Notes: a model not told the origin generated them from the sequence alone. Counted from the stretch's first letter, positions 48,702-57,921 are shown. The stretch: 64,000 bases of DNA from Streptomyces violaceusniger (GCA_005405945.1 BJHW01000001.1:3906001-3970000), one strand, 5' to 3'. A program made the numbers and translations.

Positions 48702-49592
48702 GTGGATGTGCGGCAGCTGGAGTACTTCCTGGCCGTGGTGGACCACGGCGGGTTCAACCGGGCCGCCTCCGCGCTGTATCTGTCCCAGCCGTCCCTGTCC
48801 CAGGCCATCCGCGCCCTGGAGCGCGACCTGGGCAGCGACCTCTTCCACCGCATCGGCCGCCGGGCGGTCCTCACCGACGCGGGCACGGCGCTGATCGGAC
48901 CGGCGCGGGAGGCGGTGCGCAGCCTCCAGCTCGCGCGGGCCAGTGTGGAGTCGGTGCACGGGCTGCGCACCGGGCGGGTGGACATCGCGGCCCCGCCCTC
49001 CCAGTCCGTCGAGCCGCTGACCGGGCTGATCGACCGCTTCGCCCGGGCCCACCCCGCGGTGTCCGTACGCGTGCAGGCCGCGTTCACCCCGCGCGATGTG
49101 ACGGAGATGGTGCGCACCGGCGTGTGCGAGCTGGGGCTGCTGGCCTCCCCCGACCCCGTACCGCAGGGCGATGTGCGCACCTACCCGCTGTCCGAGCAGC
49201 GCTTCGTGCTGCTGACCCCGCCGGACGGGCCGTTCCGCCCCGGGGTGCCGGTGCGCCATGAGCAGCTGTCCGGACACCGGCTGATCGTGGGCCAGCAGGG
49301 CACCGGGATGCGCCGCTACGTCGACGACCTGGTGGCCGAGGGCGTCGCGCTGACCGTCGTGGTCGAGACCGAGCACCGGGTGTCGATCCTGCCGCTGGTG
49401 CTGCGGGGCGTCGGCCTGGCCGTGGTGGCCGACGCCTGGCGCGGCCTCGCGGAGCGGGCCGGGGCCCAGGTGCTGGACCTGGAGCCGAGCACCGGTCTGC
49501 GGATCGCCCTGGTCAGCAGGCGGGCCCCGCTGACACCGGCCGCGGAGGCGTTCGTCAGCACCGCCGTGGAATCTCATAGGGCCGGCCTATAA
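48702..49592 (+). CDS. LysR-family transcriptional regulator
   Basis: 296 residues. N-terminal winged HTH (VRQLEYFLAVVDHGGFNRAASALYLSQPSLSQAIRALE, residues 3-40) and a LysR_substrate domain (VDIAAPPSQSVEPLTGLI, GVCELGLLASPDPV, HRLIVGQQGTGMRRYVDDLV, quoted in part). The GTG at 48702 follows GGGAGGCG. Two matching ATA(A/G)G-N5-CCTAT boxes flank the gene, one before it and one over its stop, just upstream of the dehydrogenase, so it likely controls the hydrolase, itself and the dehydrogenase. Confidence 0.92.
   Translation: MDVRQLEYFLAVVDHGGFNRAASALYLSQPSLSQAIRALERDLGSDLFHRIGRRAVLTDAGTALIGPAREAVRSLQLARASVESVHGLRTGRVDIAAPPSQSVEPLTGLIDRFARAHPAVSVRVQAAFTPRDVTEMVRTGVCELGLLASPDPVPQGDVRTYPLSEQRFVLLTPPDGPFRPGVPVRHEQLSGHRLIVGQQGTGMRRYVDDLVAEGVALTVVVETEHRVSILPLVLRGVGLAVVADAWRGLAERAGAQVLDLEPSTGLRIALVSRRAPLTPAAEAFVSTAVESHRAGL
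49576..49590. promoter_or_regulatory. LysR-type box 2 overlapping the lysR stop, upstream of dehydrogenase
   Basis: ATAGG-GCCGG-CCTAT, same pattern and spacing as box 1. It lies 60 bases before the dehydrogenase start and ends two bases before the last base of the lysR stop codon. Confidence 0.66.
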
Positions 49593-49649
49593 GAGCGATG
49601 CGATCTGCGTCTTGGACGCGGAAGACGCTCCCCTGCTGCAATCCCCTCC

Positions 49650-50723
49650 ATGACGAACCGCCGCACGACCACCACCCACCGCATCGCCCTGATCCCCGGC
49701 GACGGCATCGGCAACGAGGTCATCCCGGCCGCCCGCCGGGTCCTGGACTCCGTCGCCGCCCGGCACGGCCTCGGCCTCACCTACGAGACGTACGACTGGT
49801 CCTGCGAGCGCTATGCCAGCCTCGGCGCGATGATGCCCGACGACGGTCTCGACCAGTTGCGCGGCCATGACGCGATCCTGCTCGGCGCGGTCGGCTACCC
49901 CGGCGTCCCGGACCATGTCTCGCTGTGGGGCCTGCTCATCCCGATCCGCCGGGGCTTCCAGCAGTACGTCAATCTGCGCCCCATCCGCGTCTTCGAGGGC
50001 GTGCCCAGCCCGCTGCGCGACGCGGGCCCCGGCGATGTCGACCTCGTCGTCGTCCGGGAGAACGTCGAGGGCGAGTACGGCGAGATCGGCGGCCGCCTCG
50101 GGCGGGGGCTGCCGGAGGAAATGGCCGTCCAGGAAGCGGTGTTCACCCGCAAGGGCGTCACCCGCGTCCTGGACTACGCCTTCTCCCTCGCCGAGCGGCG
50201 CGGCGGCCACCTCACCTCGGCCACCAAGTCCAACGGCATCATCCACACCATGCCCTTCTGGGACGAGCTGGTGGCCGAACGCGCCGCCGCGCACCCGGAG
50301 GTGCCCTGGGACCAGGAGCACATCGACGCCCTCGCGGCCAAGTTCGTCCTCGACCCGCGGCGCTTCGACGTCGTGGTGGCCTCCAACCTCTTCGGCGACA
50401 TCCTCAGCGACCTCGCCGCCGCGGTCGCGGGCAGCATCGGCATCGCCCCCGCGGCCAACCTCAACCCCGAGCGCGACTTCCCGTCCATGTTCGAGCCCGT
50501 CCACGGCTCCGCCCCCGACATCGCAGGACGCGGTATCGCCAACCCGCTCGGCGCGATCTGGTCCGCCGCCATGATGCTCGACCACCTCGGCCACCCCGAG
50601 GCGGCCACCCGCGTCACCGACGCCATCGCGACCGTCCTGGCGAAGACCCCCGTCCGCACCCCGGACCTGGGCGGCACGGCCACCACCGAGGAATTCACCG
50701 ACGCGCTGCTCGAACTGCTCTGA
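49650..50723 (+). CDS. Tartrate dehydrogenase / 3-isopropylmalate dehydrogenase-family enzyme
   Basis: 357 residues. Isocitrate/isopropylmalate dehydrogenase fold: IALIPGDGIGNEVIPAARRVL, LLGAVGYPGVPDHVSLWGLLIPIRRGFQQYVNLRP (quoted in part, with the LWG.L..R motif typical of tartrate dehydrogenases), VVVRENVEGEYGEIGGRLG, TSATKSNGIIHTMPFWDEL, FDVVVASNLFGDILSDLAAA, EPVHGSAPDIAG. Oxidatively decarboxylates or oxidises a 2-hydroxy-diacid (tartrate/D-malate type) with NAD. ATG 49650. Likely LysR target (box 2). Confidence 0.9.
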   Translation: MTNRRTTTTHRIALIPGDGIGNEVIPAARRVLDSVAARHGLGLTYETYDWSCERYASLGAMMPDDGLDQLRGHDAILLGAVGYPGVPDHVSLWGLLIPIRRGFQQYVNLRPIRVFEGVPSPLRDAGPGDVDLVVVRENVEGEYGEIGGRLGRGLPEEMAVQEAVFTRKGVTRVLDYAFSLAERRGGHLTSATKSNGIIHTMPFWDELVAERAAAHPEVPWDQEHIDALAAKFVLDPRRFDVVVASNLFGDILSDLAAAVAGSIGIAPAANLNPERDFPSMFEPVHGSAPDIAGRGIANPLGAIWSAAMMLDHLGHPEAATRVTDAIATVLAKTPVRTPDLGGTATTEEFTDALLELL

Positions 50724-50839
50724 CCGGGGAGGGGTGGGGCTGTCCCCAGGGCGATAGGGGTGGCTGGCCGGATCGCCCCCGAACGCGGCGGTCCCTAGCG
50801 TGGCCCTTCGAACGCAATGGAGCCTCGAGGGGGAATCGC

Positions 50840-52054
50840 ATGAACGTGGTCAAGCGCAGGCGTGTGCTGAGTGGCGGACTCACACTGGCGGTGGCGGCGG
50901 GTGTCGCGGCGGCGGCGCCACAGGGTGCCGCGGCGGTGACGCCGACGCACCACGGCACACCACGGCGGAACACCGCCACGGAATCGACCACCGCCACCGA
51001 CCACACTCCTCTACGGGACATCCTGCACCGGCTGACCACGGTCGACGGCGCGCCCGGAGCCCTTCTGGAGGTGCGGAACCGGCGCGGCAGCGCGGTGCTG
51101 ACCAGCGGCGTCGCGAACGTGAAGAGCCACGCGCCGATGCGCCGCGACAGCCGGTTCCGCATCGGCAGCATGACCAAGCCGTTCGTGGCGACGGTCGTGC
51201 TCCAGCTGGTGGGAGAGCGTCGCGTCGCCCTCGACGCGCCGGTGGAGCGCTATCTGCCGGGCGTCATCCGCGGCCACGGGAACGACGGGCGGATCATCAC
51301 CGTCCGTCAGCTGCTCCAGCACACCAGCGGCGTGCCCGACTACCTCACCTACCTCACCCCGCAGGCAGTCCTCAAGGATCCGCTCGCCCACCACGACACC
51401 CGCGACCTCGTGAAGATCGCGCTCGCCCACCCCCCGACCTTCGAACCCGGCACCGACTGGCGCTACTCCAGCACCAACTACCTGCTGGCCGGCCTGCTCA
51501 TCGAAAGGGTCACCGGCCACCCGTACGGCGAGGAGATCCGCCGGCGCGTCATCGCGCCACTCGGCCTGCGCGAGACGTACGTACCGGGCGACGACCCGAC
51601 GATCCCCGGACCGCATCCGCGCGGGTACGCGCGGCCGGGCGAGAACGCCCCGCTGCTGGACATCACCGCGATCAACCCCACGGTCGCGGGCCCGGCCGGC
51701 GGCATGATCTCCAGCGGCACCGACCTCAACCGCTTCCTGGACGCACTCGTACGCGGCAAGCTGCTGCGTCCGGCGCAACTGCGGCAGATGATGACGACCC
51801 GCCCGACCGGCAACCCCGACGGCCGGGCGTACGGCCTCGGCCTGGAGAGCAGGCCACTGCTCTGCGGCGGCCTCTACTGGGGCCACAGCGGCGACATCCC
51901 CGGATACGGAACGGTGGGCGGTGCCACGGTGGACGGCAGGCAGGCGACGGTGATGGTGAACGTCAACCCGGGCGGCACGGACGCCCAGGACGCCGACATG
52001 AAGGCCGCCGTCCAGACGGCCCTCTGCGAGAGCCGCCGCCACAGGGCGGAATAG
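50840..52054 (+). CDS. Exported serine hydrolase (D-alanyl-D-alanine carboxypeptidase class, beta-lactamase fold)
   Basis: 404 residues. Signal peptide with basic start (MNVVKRRRVLSGGLTLAVAAG), nucleophile RIGSMTKPFVATVVLQL (SxxK), Tyr motif WRYSSTNYLLAGLL and third motif WGHSGDIPGYGT (HSG). No C-terminal membrane helix, so secreted. Related Streptomyces enzymes include R61-type DD-peptidases. ATG at 50840 after GAGGGGG. Function: cell-wall peptide hydrolysis or ester hydrolysis. Confidence 0.9.
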   Translation: MNVVKRRRVLSGGLTLAVAAGVAAAAPQGAAAVTPTHHGTPRRNTATESTTATDHTPLRDILHRLTTVDGAPGALLEVRNRRGSAVLTSGVANVKSHAPMRRDSRFRIGSMTKPFVATVVLQLVGERRVALDAPVERYLPGVIRGHGNDGRIITVRQLLQHTSGVPDYLTYLTPQAVLKDPLAHHDTRDLVKIALAHPPTFEPGTDWRYSSTNYLLAGLLIERVTGHPYGEEIRRRVIAPLGLRETYVPGDDPTIPGPHPRGYARPGENAPLLDITAINPTVAGPAGGMISSGTDLNRFLDALVRGKLLRPAQLRQMMTTRPTGNPDGRAYGLGLESRPLLCGGLYWGHSGDIPGYGTVGGATVDGRQATVMVNVNPGGTDAQDADMKAAVQTALCESRRHRAE

Positions 52055-52083
52055 CCGCGGCGAATAACACCTTGCTGCTGAGC

Positions 52084-52485
52084 ATGCGCATCTTCCGCAC
52101 CTACGCACGCGTCTACGCCACCGACCTGGACACGGCGCTGGCACCGCTCACCGCCGTCACCGGCGAACCGATCACCACCCGCTTCACCATGCCGAACGGC
52201 CTGGAGCTGGCCACCGTCGGCCGGGTTCTGGTGGTGGCGGGAGACGAGCGGACACTGGAGCCGTACAGGGCGACGTCGGCCACGCTGATCGTGGACGACC
52301 TGGACGAGTGCCAGGTACGCCTCACCCAGTCAGGAGCCCAGATAGTGCGCGGCCCGCAGGCGGTCCCCACCGGCAGAAACCTGACCGCCAAGCTGCCCGG
52401 CGGCGCCCAGCTCGAATACGTCGAGTGGGACGAGGCCCAGTGGGACCGCGCCGGAGGCCGCCCGGACACCTCGAACCCCTCGTAG
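52084..52485 (+). CDS. VOC-family (glyoxalase/bleomycin-resistance fold) protein
   Basis: 133 residues, two beta-alpha-beta-beta-beta units: MRIFRTYARVYATDLDTALAPLTAVTG, ELATVGRVLVVAGDERTLEPYRATSATLIVDDLDECQVRL, GPQAVPTGRNLTAKLPGGAQLEYVEW (all quoted as short stretches of the span). Metal-ligand residues are not clear, so it may bind ligand without metal. ATG 52084; a TTG at 52072 is possible. 29 bases after the serine hydrolase stop. Confidence 0.75.
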   Translation: MRIFRTYARVYATDLDTALAPLTAVTGEPITTRFTMPNGLELATVGRVLVVAGDERTLEPYRATSATLIVDDLDECQVRLTQSGAQIVRGPQAVPTGRNLTAKLPGGAQLEYVEWDEAQWDRAGGRPDTSNPS

Positions 52486-52499
52486 GCCGACTGACGGGA

Positions 52500-52540
52500 C
52501 TCCCCGTGCCCGGGCGCGGTGGCGCCACGCGCTCGGGGAG
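52500..52540. terminator. Terminator-like nested hairpin after the VOC gene
   Basis: CTCCCCG...CGGGGAG outer stem enclosing GCGCGGTGGCGCCACGCGC, 15 bases after the VOC stop and 32 bases beyond the end of the convergent bL37 gene. Confidence 0.65.
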
Positions 52541-52571
52541 CCCATCGCCGTCACTCGGCAGAAGCCCCAGG

Positions 52572-52649
52572 TCAGGACTGGGGACGGCTACCGTGATTAG
52601 CCCCGTTCTTACGGCGGGCCTTCTTCTTACGACGTCGCTTCGACGACAT
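52572..52649 (-). CDS. 50S ribosomal protein bL37 (25 aa)
   Basis: A very small gene: start ATG at 52649, stop at 52572. Product begins MSSKRRRKKKARRKNG and continues ANHGSRPQS. The Lys/Arg-rich start and the ANHGxRP end are those of bL37, the tiny actinobacterial 50S protein first recognised in mycobacterial ribosome structures. A strong AAGGAGG lies five bases before the start. Flanked by a terminator-like hairpin downstream and by a long leader up to the SDR gene end. Confidence 0.9.
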   Translation of the reverse strand: MSSKRRRKKKARRKNGANHGSRPQS

Positions 52650-52792
52650 GTCGCCTCCTTGTCCGGCACTGCTTTTCGCCCTATGTGTACCGATTGCCTC
52701 GGCACCTCAAGCGATGATCGCGGCGCGCTTACCCAGCCCCCCGGCACATCACGCCCCTCCGTGAAACACCTCACGCCACGCTTCAGCCCGCC

Positions 52793-53491
52793 TCAGGACC
52801 AGGCGATCTCGCCATGGCGGGAGACGAAGCGCCCGGTGCCGGCGCCGGGCCGCTCGGTGGCGAGGGCGACGATCGCGTCCGTGCCCTCGGTGACGGTTTG
52901 GGGGCCGCTGTGACCGTTGAGGTCGGTCGCGGTGTAGCCGGGGTCGGCGGCGTTGACGCGGATGCCCTTGAGCCCCTTGGCGTACTGCGTGGTCAACATC
53001 GTCAGCGCCGCCTTCGAGGAGGTGTACAGCGGCACGACGACGCGCGACTCGGGCCGGTCGGGGTCGTGGGTGAGGGCGAGGGAGCCCATGCCGCTGCTGA
53101 CGTTGACGATCGCGGGGTCGTCCGAGCGGCGCAGCAGCGGCAGGAACGCGGTGGTGGTGCGGACGACGCCGATGACGTTGACGTCGAGGACGGCGAGGGC
53201 GTCGGCGGCGGTGAGGTCGCCGGGATCACCGGCGGGGCCGTGCACACCGGCGTTGTTGATCAGGACGTCGATCCTGCCCTCGTGTTCGGCGACGTTCGCG
53301 GCCGCGTCGGCCACGGACGCGTCGTCGGTCACGTCGATGGGGACGTAGCGCGCGCCGAGCGCGGCGGCGGCCTCCTCGCCCCGCTCACGGTCGCGGGCCC
53401 CGATGAGCACGGTGTGGCCACACTCGATCAGGCGGCGGGCGGTCTCGCGGCCGAGCCCCTTGTTGGCTCCGGTGATGAAGGTGATCGTCAT
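52793..53491 (-). CDS. SDR-family oxidoreductase
   Basis: 232 residues. TFITGANKGLGRETARRL (TGxxxGxG), LIGARDRERGEEAA, VLINNAGVHG, catalytic Ser in IVNVSSGMGSLA and YTSSKAALTML (YxxxK), DPGYTATDLNGHSGPQT. NADP-type Arg (GARDRE). The ATG at 53491 is chosen; the frame stays open upstream only by chance in GC-rich DNA. Divergent from an XRE/MmyB-type regulator with 113 bases between starts, a common regulator-SDR pairing in Streptomyces. Confidence 0.9.
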   Translation of the reverse strand: MTITFITGANKGLGRETARRLIECGHTVLIGARDRERGEEAAAALGARYVPIDVTDDASVADAAANVAEHEGRIDVLINNAGVHGPAGDPGDLTAADALAVLDVNVIGVVRTTTAFLPLLRRSDDPAIVNVSSGMGSLALTHDPDRPESRVVVPLYTSSKAALTMLTTQYAKGLKGIRVNAADPGYTATDLNGHSGPQTVTEGTDAIVALATERPGAGTGRFVSRHGEIAWS

Positions 53492-53604
53492 GCGTTCGAT
53501 GCTGGTCCCGACGGCGGAGGCGGGCCAGGGACGCTTCGACGGCAGGAAGACCACTACCACCTTCGCGCCCACCCGCACGACCGGGGATGCGGGAGGATGG
53601 GTGC

Positions 53605-54471
53605 ATGCCGACGACACCCGGAACCGGACTGGGCGCGATGATCCGCACCTGGCGGGACCGGCTGCCCCCGTCGGCCGCCGGGCTGCCGGTGGCCCGCGGG
53701 CGCCGGGCGGCCGGGCTGCGGCGCGAAGAACTGGCCGACCTGGCCGGGGTGTCGGTCGACTACGTCGTGCGCCTGGAACAGGGGCGGGCCACGACCCCCT
53801 CGGCCTCGGTGGTGGCGTCCCTGGCACGCGCCCTGCGGCTGTCCACCACCGAGCGGGACCACCTGTACCGGCTGGCCCAGCTCGCACCGCCGGTGGACGG
53901 CGCCATCTCCGACCATCTCCCACCCGGCGTGCGGCGGGTGCTCGCCCGGCTCGGGGACGTGGCCGTTGCCGTGTTCGCGGCGGACTGGCAACTGGTGTGG
54001 TGGAACCACGGGTGGGCCGCCCTGCTGGGCGACCCCTCCGCCTCGCCGCCGCGGCTGCGCAACTTCGCCCGCGACAGGTTCCCGGTGGACGCCGGCCCCG
54101 CCCGCCTCACGCTGTGGCCGGTGACCGAGGCGGACCGCGCCGCCACCGACGCCGCCGTCGTCTCCGACCTGCGCCGCGCCACCGGCCGCTTCCCCCAGGA
54201 CAGCCGCTTGGCCACGCTGATCCGTGAACTGAACGCGGGCAACAAGAGGTTCGCCGAACTATGGGCGGCCGGAGAGGTGGCCGCACACCGCGAGGACCAC
54301 AAGACGATCGACCACCCGTCGGTGGGCCCGGTCACGGTGGACTGCGACGTCCTGACCGACGGCGACTCCGAGCTCAAGATCGTCATCATGACCGCCGTGC
54401 CCGGCAGCCAGGACGAGACCAAGCTCCAGCTCACCACCGTCATCGGCCCACCGGCCGGCACGCCCACCTGA
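53605..54471 (+). CDS. HTH regulator with MmyB-like ligand-binding domain
   Basis: 288 residues. XRE-type HTH (RRAAGLRREELADLAGVSVDYVVRLEQGR in part, residues 28-60), then a PAS-like MmyB domain (FAADWQLVWWNHGWAALLGDPS; RNFARDRFPVDA; VSDLRRATGRFPQDSRLATLIREL). This family represses or activates divergent SDR or oxidoreductase genes and is thought to bind a small hydrophobic ligand. ATG 53605 after GGGAGGATG. Confidence 0.9.
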   Translation: MPTTPGTGLGAMIRTWRDRLPPSAAGLPVARGRRAAGLRREELADLAGVSVDYVVRLEQGRATTPSASVVASLARALRLSTTERDHLYRLAQLAPPVDGAISDHLPPGVRRVLARLGDVAVAVFAADWQLVWWNHGWAALLGDPSASPPRLRNFARDRFPVDAGPARLTLWPVTEADRAATDAAVVSDLRRATGRFPQDSRLATLIRELNAGNKRFAELWAAGEVAAHREDHKTIDHPSVGPVTVDCDVLTDGDSELKIVIMTAVPGSQDETKLQLTTVIGPPAGTPT

Positions 54472-54602
54472 CCCGCGCACGAGAAGTCCCGGGAACCACA
54501 CGGAGAGGATCCCATCCACCACGGCACCGGACACCCCGGTCCCGCCACACACGACTGCGCTACTGCCGTTGCCCCGTCGCCTCCGGGAAGGACGTGCCCC
54601 TC

Positions 54603-55220
54603 GTGTTCACCACACAGGACGAATGGAACACCGGCTACGCCGATGGCCGCCGCTATCGCCAACTCAGCGACCGCGAGCGCTCACTGCTTGCCACGCACCT
54701 TCCCGCCCCGGTCAACGGCAAGGCTCTCGATGTCGGGTGCGGGGTCGGACAACTCGCAGCCCATCTGTCCTCGCTCGGCTACCACGTCGACGCCGTCGAC
54801 TGGTCCGACAACGCCCTCGCCGAGGCAACCGCCCAGCACGGGCATGCCGCCCGGTGGCTGTGCCTGGACATCGAGCTCGAGGACTGGGCACCACTGCACG
54901 CCGACGGCTACGACGTGATCACCCTCCGGTTCGTGTATCCCTTCCTGAAACACCGCGACCGAACCATGCGGACCCTCGGCAGCCGCCTGCGACCTGGCGC
55001 GGCCATCGTGGTCATCACGCCCCTCGCCGCCGACACCCCGGCCGAGCGGCGCGGCATCGCACTCGACGAGGACGAACTCGCCCACCTGCGAGCCGGCTGG
55101 TCCGCCACCGAACGCCACGACGCTGAAGGACTGGCCTTCGTACTCCTGCGCGGCCCTCACCCGGCCGAGGCCACGCCACCGCCCTCGCCATCGGCCAGGG
55201 ACGACCGCGCCTGCTGCTGA
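54603..55220 (+). CDS. Class I SAM-dependent methyltransferase
   Basis: 205 residues. Motif I ALDVGCGVGQLAAHLSSLGY (residues about 40-59), VDAVDWSDNALAEA (acidic motif II), YDVITLRFVYPFL, LRPGAAIVVITPL. Typical small Rossmann methyltransferase; target unknown. The GTG at 54603 lies 11 bases after GGGAAGGA. The last residues (PPPSPSARDDRACC) look out of frame and may hide another base change into the fragment that follows. Confidence 0.85.
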   Translation: MFTTQDEWNTGYADGRRYRQLSDRERSLLATHLPAPVNGKALDVGCGVGQLAAHLSSLGYHVDAVDWSDNALAEATAQHGHAARWLCLDIELEDWAPLHADGYDVITLRFVYPFLKHRDRTMRTLGSRLRPGAAIVVITPLAADTPAERRGIALDEDELAHLRAGWSATERHDAEGLAFVLLRGPHPAEATPPPSPSARDDRACC

Positions 55221-55237
55221 CGCACCACCTCCACCCG

Positions 55238-55513
55238 GGCCCCCGCCGGCCACTGGGCAAGATCGGCTTCATCTTCGACGGCGGCCGACTCAGCTCAGAC
55301 CAACTGCGCCGCATCCGGCTCGACCGCGCCATCGGTAGGCATGCAGGCACCCCCGGCGTCCAATTCCTACATGGCGATGTGATCGGCTACCTCCGCACCG
55401 CCCAGCCCTTCGACGCCGCGTACGCCATCGGCAGCCTCGCCTTCACCGACCCGCACCGATCCCTGCCCGCGCTACGCGACGGCCTGCGCCCCGGCGCACC
55501 GCTGATCAAATAG
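55238..55513 (+). pseudogene. C-terminal fragment of a second methyltransferase
   Basis: Without a start codon, this stretch reads GKIGFIFDGGRLSSDQLRRI, then LHGDVIGYLRTAQPFDAAYA, IGSLAFTDPHRSLPALRDGL and RPGAPLIK before a TAG at 55511. FDAAYAIGSLAF...LRPG is the motif IV-post I region of class I methyltransferases, but motif I is missing. A remnant, or the end of a broken fusion with the preceding gene. Confidence 0.55.
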
Positions 55514-55539
55514 CGTCACTCGAGGGCCCTGACCTGCCT

Positions 55540-56334
55540 TCACGATGGCGGCAGCTCAGTGTTGAGTCTGCCGACAGGGACTCGCTCGATGCGGGTCCAG
55601 CCCCTCCAGCCCCGCTCCTCCAGGATCGCCAACAGCCGTGCGGCGTGCGGTGAGGACTCGACCATGGTTGAGTCCAGCAGGTCGACGAACTGGTCGTCGA
55701 TGCCGTCGTCGGCACCCACCTCGCCGGCCTCCACAGCGCGAATCATCAAGCGCTCCATGATGTCGGCGACCTCGACGATCCGCGGATCGTCGGCCGGCCA
55801 GTCGAGTGCCCCGCTGAGAAGGCTGTAGAGCTTCACCATGTCGGGGTCGTCCAGCTCTTCGTGCTTCTTGGCGATCACGGAGTCGATCGAATGCGGCACC
55901 TGGGCGGCGATCATGATCCAGGCGTCCCGCTCCATCTCGATGTACCGCTCCTCGACGCCGAGACCGCGCAGCCGGTCGAGGTAGTCCACGACGCTCTGCG
56001 GGAGCGCCAGGTGCTCTCCGGCGGCGAGCCTGGCGAGCCGGCTGCGAGTGTTCTGCAGCCGCCGGATCTCGGCGCGCAGGGCCTTGTCGATCTCCTGCAC
56101 GCCGCCGGCGAACTCCTCCGGGCCTGCGGCGAGGAGTTCCTGCACCCGGGCCAGCGGCACGCCGGCGTCTGCGAGGGTGCGGATCCGGATCAGTCGCACG
56201 ACCGCGACAGCGTCGTAGGTCCGGTATCCGGACCGGTCGCGCTCGGGCTCCGGCAGCAACCCGATCCGGTGGTAGTGGCGTACCGCCCGCACCGTCACCC
56301 CGGCGTACGCCGCAAGCTGGCTGATGGTGAGCAT
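55540..56334 (-). CDS. MerR-family regulator (TipA/drug-type)
   Basis: 264 residues. N-terminal MerR HTH and wing (LTISQLAAYAGVTVRAVRHYHRIGLL, YRTYDAVAVVRLIRIRTLADAGVPLA), coiled-coil linker with ALRAEIRRLQNTRSRLARL, then a C-terminal helical domain of about 150 residues without metal-binding Cys, a drug-sensing type. 15 bases downstream of the ABC permease stop on the same strand, so it is the last gene of that operon and probably its regulator. Confidence 0.9.
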   Translation of the reverse strand: MLTISQLAAYAGVTVRAVRHYHRIGLLPEPERDRSGYRTYDAVAVVRLIRIRTLADAGVPLARVQELLAAGPEEFAGGVQEIDKALRAEIRRLQNTRSRLARLAAGEHLALPQSVVDYLDRLRGLGVEERYIEMERDAWIMIAAQVPHSIDSVIAKKHEELDDPDMVKLYSLLSGALDWPADDPRIVEVADIMERLMIRAVEAGEVGADDGIDDQFVDLLDSTMVESSPHAARLLAILEERGWRGWTRIERVPVGRLNTELPPS

Positions 56335-56349
56335 GGGTCTCAGACTGCC

Positions 56350-57110
56350 TCAGGCGATCTTCCGGCGATAGGCGGCCATCGCGAAGATGTACGCCACGAC
56401 GAGGATGCCGACGCACCACCCGAGGGCGGTCCAGATGTCGTTGCCGACCGGCTGCTGGGCGAACAGGTCGCGGATCGTGTTGACGATCGACGTCACCGGC
56501 TGATGTTCGGCGAACCAGCGCACCGGACCGGGCATCGTTTTTGTGGGCACGAACGCCGAACTGACGAACGGCAGGAAGATGAGCGGGTAGGCGAACGCGC
56601 CCGCTCCCTCGACCGACGACGCAGAGAGCCCGGGAATTACGGCGAGCCAGGTCAACGCCAGGGTGAACATGAGCAGGATGCCGGCGACCGCGAGCCACGC
56701 CGACACTCCTGCCCCGGAGCGGAAGCCCATGAGCACAGCGACGCCCACGACGAGCACGAGCGCGATCAGGTTGGCGACCAGAGAGGTGACGACGTGGGCC
56801 CACAGCACACCCGACCGCGCGATCGGCATGGACTGGAACCGCTCGAAGATCCCGCTCTTCACATCGGTGAACAGCCGGTACGCGGTATAGGAGATGCCTG
56901 ATGCGATGGTCATGAGCAGAATGCCGGGCAGCATGTAGTTCACATACGAAACCGACCCGGTATCGATGGCGCCGCCGAACACGTAGACGAACATCAGCAT
57001 CATGGCGACCGGCGTGATGGCGGTCGTGATGATGGTGTCCATGCTGCGTGTGACATGGCGCAGGGTCCGCCCGTGAGCGCGGCAGTGTCGTTGAAGAAGT
57101 ACGCGGTCAT
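56350..57110 (-). CDS. ABC-2 type permease, DrrB-like; one base missing near the start
   Basis: About 254 residues, six helices: MDTIITTAITPVAMMLMFVYVFGGAI, then LPGILLMTIASGISYTAYRLF, LVANLIALVLVVGVAVLMGF, AVAGILLMFTLALTWLAVIPG, FAYPLIFLPFVSSAFVPTKTM and IWTALGWCVGILVVAYIFAM. The true start is the ATG at 57110 (MTAYFFNDTAALTG), overlapping the ATPase stop; a missing base near 57065 makes it appear fused in frame with the ATPase. Exports a drug or lipid with the ATPase. Confidence 0.88.
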
Positions 57111-57921
57111 CCTCGTCCCCCTGTTGTCGTGCCAGTGACGTCGCTCTTGTCGATGCCCCGATGACTGCGAGGAAGATCTCCTCGAGAGTCGGCTGCTTCT
57201 CGACGTACTCGACCTTGGCGGGCGGGAAGAGCTGCTTGAGCTCGGCGAGGGTGCCGTTCACGATGATCCGACCCTGGTGGAGGATCGCGATCCGGTCGGC
57301 CAATTGCTCGGCCTCGTCCAGGTACTGCGTGGTGAGCAGCACCGTCGTACCGTGGCCGGCGAGCTCCTTGACCGCATCCCACACCTCGATGCGCGCCTCG
57401 GGGTCAAGACCGGCCGTCGGCTCGTCCAGGAAAATCACCGGCGAATTCCCGATGAGGCTCATCGCGATGTCCAGCCGGCGGCGCATCCCACCCGAGTACG
57501 TGGACACTCGCCGCGCGCCCGCCTCGCTCAGCGAAAAGCGCCTGAGCAGGTCATCCGCGATCGCGCCCGGGTCCTTGACGTGGCGCAGCCTGGCGACGAG
57601 GGCGAGGTTCTCCCGACCGCTGAGGATCTCGTCGACGGCCGCGAACTGCCCGGTGAGACTGATGGACTCCCGCACGTCCGCCGGTTGCGTGGCAACGTCG
57701 AAGCCATTGACGCTCGCCGCCCCCGCGTCGGCTTTCAGAAGCGTGGCGAGGATCCTCACGGTCGTGGTCTTGCCCGCCCCGTTGGAACCGAGCAGGGCGA
57801 AGATGCTGCCCGGCGCCACGTCGAAGTCCACACTGCGCAGCACTTCGAGCTTCCCGTACGACTTCTTGAGACCTTGCACGCGAATCGCCGGACCGGCGAT
57901 CGATTGGGCTGTCATGGTCAT
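57107..57921 (-). CDS. ABC transporter ATPase, DrrA (daunorubicin-resistance)-like; one base missing near the end
   Basis: About 272 residues. Walker A LLGSNGAGKTTTVRIL, Q-loop region SLTGQFAAVDEILSGREN, signature VSTYSGGMRRRLDIAMSL, Walker B PVIFLDEPTAGLDPEAR, and H-loop LLTTQYLDEAEQLADRI; C-terminal DrrA-like KVEYVEKQPTLEEIFLAV. Ends IDKSDVTGTTTGGRG when the base missing near 57150 is restored, with ATGA overlap to the permease. ATG 57921 after AAGGAGG. Operon: ATPase, permease, MerR. Confidence 0.92.
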
